42,899 bases of DNA from Candidatus Pelagibacter sp. (GTDB lineage Bacteria; Pseudomonadota; Alphaproteobacteria; Pelagibacterales; Pelagibacteraceae), in contig PAGZ01000043.1 in assembly GCA_002704625.1 (NCBI GenBank), positions 3,594 through 46,492 of the forward strand. The letters run 5' to 3'. Below the pieces are notes generated by a model. The model made no database searches. It had not been told where the DNA came from and saw nothing but the letters and a program-made list of their open reading frames with translations. The first letter of the stretch is position 1. Each line of letters starts with the position of its first letter. Of this stretch, positions 40,750 to 42,899 are shown piece by piece. Both the position numbers and the translations under genes were made by a program.

Positions 40750-42576
40750 ATGTGTGGTCTTAGCGGTTATATTGGGGGAAAAAGATTACCAGAGAAGATT
40801 ATTGCCAAAACGTTAGTTGAAATGAAAAATAGAGGACCCGATCACCAGGGGTACAAATTAATTAGATCAGGCAAGAATAACATTTATTTGCTGAGCTCAA
40901 GACTTAAAATTGTTGATCGTAACCCAAGATCAAATCAACCTATGAGAGATGAGAATCTTACTATAGTTTACAATGGGGAAATATATAATATAGATAAAAT
41001 AAGAAGTAAGATTCTTGAGAACGGTATTAAACTTAAAACTCAATCAGATACTGAATTAATTTTAAAAATGTATAAAATTTTTGGCACTAATTGTGTTAAT
41101 TATTTTGAGGGGATGTGGGCATTTGCATTATACGATAATCAAAAAAAACATCTTTTTGTTTCAAGAGATAGATTAGGTGAAAAACCTTTATATATCTATA
41201 GACAACCTAATGAATTTTTTTTTGCTTCTGAAACTAAATTCATAAGATCGCTACTAGGCAACTACAAAAAATTAAATGACAAGAAAATTTTGAAATTTTT
41301 AAAGTTCGGTTACAAATCATTAGAACAAGAAAAAGAAAGTTTTTTCAAGAATATATTTAAAGTTGAACCAGGAACTAATTATTTATTAAAAAATGATTTT
41401 TCACTTAAAAAAATTCGTTATTGGAAACCTAAAATTAATGAACAAGAACAGTCTATTGACGAATGTAAAGATGCAATACAAACTAATTTTCAACAAAAAA
41501 TTAAGTTAATATGTGATACTGATTTAAAAATTGGACTGTCTTTAAGCGGTGGTATCGACTCAAATTATGTGCTTGGTTACATAACAAAATTTTTAAATAA
41601 AAAAATTAATACTTACTCAATAATAGATAAAAATAGTAAAAAGTATGATGAGGAAAATTTAATTGACTTAGTAGTTTCTAAAAACAATATTAAAAATTGC
41701 AAAATCTATTTAACAAATAAAACAAAAAATCTTTCTAATCTAAGGAAACTTATTAATTACCATGATAAGCCCATTTCTACGATAAGCCTTTATATTCAGT
41801 CACTCATTTATAAAAAAATGAAAGATGATGGAGTAAAAGTCTGCGTAACTGGTAATGGGGCTGATGAACTTTTTGCAGGCTACTATCATCATTACAATCT
41901 TTATTATAATTCTATAAAAAATAAAGTATTTAAAGCAACCTTTAAGAAAGAATGGGAAAAAAATATTCTGCCACTAATAAGAAATAAAGAATACAAAAGT
42001 TTAAAAAGAAAAAATTTAAAAAGTTATTTTTCATTAATTGATGAGAAGTATTTAAATTTTAAAAAAATTGAAATGTATAAAGAAAAATACTTTCTTAAAA
42101 ATCTTTTACGTAACAAATTAATAAATGAACTCTTGTATCAAACAATCCCCTTGGCTTTAACAGAGGATGATTTGAATTCAATGTATTATTCAATTGAAAA
42201 TAGGTCGCCATTTCTTAATAGGGATCTTGTAGAAACTTCATTCAAATTTCCCACAAAATATTTAATGAAAAATTCATTTAATAAATATCTTTTAAGAGAA
42301 AGTTCAAAAAATATAATACCTGAAAGAATAAGGTTAAACAGAGAGAAGAAAGGTTTCAATGCCTCTTTTAGTTCTATCTTCTCTTTTAATGACAAATCTT
42401 TTAGGGAATGGTTTTTTGATAAAGATAGCAAAAATCCAATTTATAATTATTTAAATAAAAAATATTTTTTAACCAATTTTAAAAAAGACTCTAAGAATTT
42501 GTTTGAGGACTCGTCTACACAAACGCTTTTTAATATTTGTAGCACTAAACTTTTCTTAGAGGAAATAAATTCATGA
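40750..42576 (+). CDS. asnB: Asparagine synthase-like glutamine amidotransferase
   Basis: 608 aa. The N-terminal glutaminase domain starts with the processed cysteine C2 (MCGLSGYIGG) and contains RGPDHQG (28-34), VYNGEIYN (73-80) and SRDRLGEKPLY. The synthetase domain has the PP-loop SLSGGIDSNYV (264-274) and VTGNGADELFAGY. AsnB-type proteins in glycan loci amidate sugar uronic acids. With the UDP-amino-uronate genes across the divergent promoter, amidation of a uronate or nonulosonate carboxyl is more likely than making free asparagine. It is the last gene of the plus-strand operon, two bases after neuB copy 2. Confidence 0.9.
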   Translation: MCGLSGYIGGKRLPEKIIAKTLVEMKNRGPDHQGYKLIRSGKNNIYLLSSRLKIVDRNPRSNQPMRDENLTIVYNGEIYNIDKIRSKILENGIKLKTQSDTELILKMYKIFGTNCVNYFEGMWAFALYDNQKKHLFVSRDRLGEKPLYIYRQPNEFFFASETKFIRSLLGNYKKLNDKKILKFLKFGYKSLEQEKESFFKNIFKVEPGTNYLLKNDFSLKKIRYWKPKINEQEQSIDECKDAIQTNFQQKIKLICDTDLKIGLSLSGGIDSNYVLGYITKFLNKKINTYSIIDKNSKKYDEENLIDLVVSKNNIKNCKIYLTNKTKNLSNLRKLINYHDKPISTISLYIQSLIYKKMKDDGVKVCVTGNGADELFAGYYHHYNLYYNSIKNKVFKATFKKEWEKNILPLIRNKEYKSLKRKNLKSYFSLIDEKYLNFKKIEMYKEKYFLKNLLRNKLINELLYQTIPLALTEDDLNSMYYSIENRSPFLNRDLVETSFKFPTKYLMKNSFNKYLLRESSKNIIPERIRLNREKKGFNASFSSIFSFNDKSFREWFFDKDSKNPIYNYLNKKYFLTNFKKDSKNLFEDSSTQTLFNICSTKLFLEEINS

Positions 42577-42608
42577 TTTTGATTTTAGATAAGGAATAAT
42601 CTTTCCAG

Positions 42609-42758
42609 TCACTTTGATACAAATAGACTTGTATGGGCATATTTTTTTAGAAAACCCATTTTTATTGATCTATTCTTGGTAATACCTTTAAAATCTTTAA
42701 CTATTTCCTTTTCCAAAAATTTGCTTTTAATACGAGATTTATTTTTAACTATTTTCAT
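42609..42758 (-). CDS. Small 49-codon ORF or gene remnant between 23S and asnB
   Basis: The 217 bases between asnB and 23S contain one minus-strand ORF of 49 codons, starting MKIVKNKSRIKSKFLEKEI and ending ...YAHTSLFVSK. It is basic and lysine-rich with no recognisable domain. Just past its stop, another frame reads ...IKVTGKIIPYLKSKS before its own stop, which looks protein-like and could mean a frameshifted remnant. It is co-directional with the rRNA. No 5S rRNA is seen in this gap. Weak evidence. Confidence 0.25.
   Translation of the reverse strand: MKIVKNKSRIKSKFLEKEIVKDFKGITKNRSIKMGFLKKYAHTSLFVSK
42617..42648 (+). terminator. Weak candidate terminator after asnB
   Basis: ATACAA, six-base loop, TTGTAT forms a perfect but A/T-rich 6-bp stem at 42617-42634, with a run of seven T's beginning at 42642. 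The eight-base distance between stem and T-run makes it a poor classic terminator, but it is the only hairpin-plus-T-run I see downstream of asnB. Confidence 0.2.
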
Positions 42759-42759
42759 A

Positions 42760-42786
42760 AAAAAAATTTTAAACAAAAATTTTTTT
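42760..42786 (-). terminator. All-A/T inverted repeat just past the 23S 3' end
   Basis: Eleven-base arms, seven A's plus four T's and the complement, are separated by five bases. Read on the minus strand it lies about 8 bases beyond the 23S end and finishes in a run of eight T's, as a terminator should. Stems of only A-T pairs are weak, and such palindromes arise by chance in DNA this A/T-rich. Confidence 0.2.
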
Positions 42787-42794
42787 CAGTGCAT

Positions 42795-42899
42795 TAATCA
42801 AGCCAATCGAGCTATTAGTACTGGTCAGCTACACGCATTACTGCGCTTCCACATCCAGCCTATCAACGTGGTGGTCTACCACGGCTCTATAGGAAGAAC
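42795..42899 (-). rRNA. 23S ribosomal RNA, 3' end (partial)
   Basis: Read on the minus strand, the sequence ends with the conserved 23S terminus: GTTGATAGGCTGGATGTGG, then GCGCAGTAATGCG, then GTACTAATAGCTCGATTGG, then CTTGATTA. This matches bacterial 23S by eye, and the GTACTAATAGCTCGAT form is characteristic of Alphaproteobacteria. The 5' part lies right of the window; the 3' boundary is estimated to within a few bases. No 5S gene follows downstream within the window, which is unusual in most bacteria but known for SAR11. Confidence 0.93.

Noticed and set aside
42577..42793. 5S rRNA or tRNA between 23S and asnB
   Set aside because: No conserved 5S loop sequences or tRNA cloverleaf could be found on either strand; the stretch is too A/T-rich.
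1..42899. CRISPR arrays, insertion sequences or integrase attachment sites
   Set aside because: No spaced direct repeats, transposase motifs or tRNA-adjacent duplications were seen. Runs of A or T are frequent but reflect base composition.

Overview
The window looks like a piece of a SAR11 (Pelagibacterales, Alphaproteobacteria) chromosome. The DNA is extremely A/T-rich, genes are packed with overlaps or gaps of a few bases, and the last ~105 bases are the 3' end of an alphaproteobacterial-type 23S rRNA on the minus strand. No 5S gene follows it. A large sugar-gene island directly 3' of 23S, separating it from 5S, is the known position of SAR11 hypervariable region 2 (HVR2). Nearly every gene here makes, activates, modifies or exports surface-glycan sugars. 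No gap without a gene exceeds 300 bases; the longest are 37134-37257 and 42577-42793. I saw no tRNA, CRISPR or intact transposon.

Layout. (A) 1-29514, minus strand: one apparent ~29.5 kb operon of about 30 genes. It begins with an EPS-type MarR regulator and a NusG/RfaH-like factor. Next come an ABC exporter/flippase and an odd cassette (kinase-nucleotidyltransferase fusion, methyltransferase, pyruvate-kinase-like protein, sulfotransferase-like protein). A nearly complete pathway for a CMP-legionaminic-acid-type nonulosonic acid follows, with HisH/HisF-like and PseA-like partners for an acetamidino group, then lipid/sugar-modifying enzymes. The operon ends with a CDP-glucose-derived C-methylated deoxyhexose cassette and a cut-off aminotransferase. 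(B) 29554-31527, plus: a glycosyltransferase-like protein and an SpsF-like cytidylyltransferase. (C) 37023-31524, minus: a UDP-amino-uronate set (nucleotide-sugar dehydrogenase, aminotransferase, Gfo/Idh oxidoreductase, epimerase) plus a radical SAM/SPASM protein. (D) 37258-42576, plus: two different formyltransferases, a CE4 deacetylase, a second NeuB-type synthase and an asparagine-synthase-like amidotransferase. (E) 42577-42899: a small ORF of unclear status and the 23S 3' end.

Regulation is unusually readable. The two divergent intergenic regions (A/B and C/D) carry the same 25-bp module: TTGACA, then A(T/C)GTTCA-N5-TGAACAT, then a -10-like box. One copy lies directly in front of the MarR gene. 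This suggests one repressor controls at least the 29.5 kb operon and the formyltransferase operon, with the NusG paralog helping polymerase through the long operon.

As a system, the island supplies at least three activated sugars: a CMP-nonulosonate with likely acetamidino decoration, a CDP-3-C-methyl-6-deoxyhexose, and a UDP-amino-uronate. It also supplies formyl, amide, methyl and possibly sulfate decorations. Glycosyltransferases, Wzx/Wzy and N-acetyltransferases are few or absent, so part of the locus probably lies left of the window. Functions are inferred from motifs read by eye; no database search was possible.
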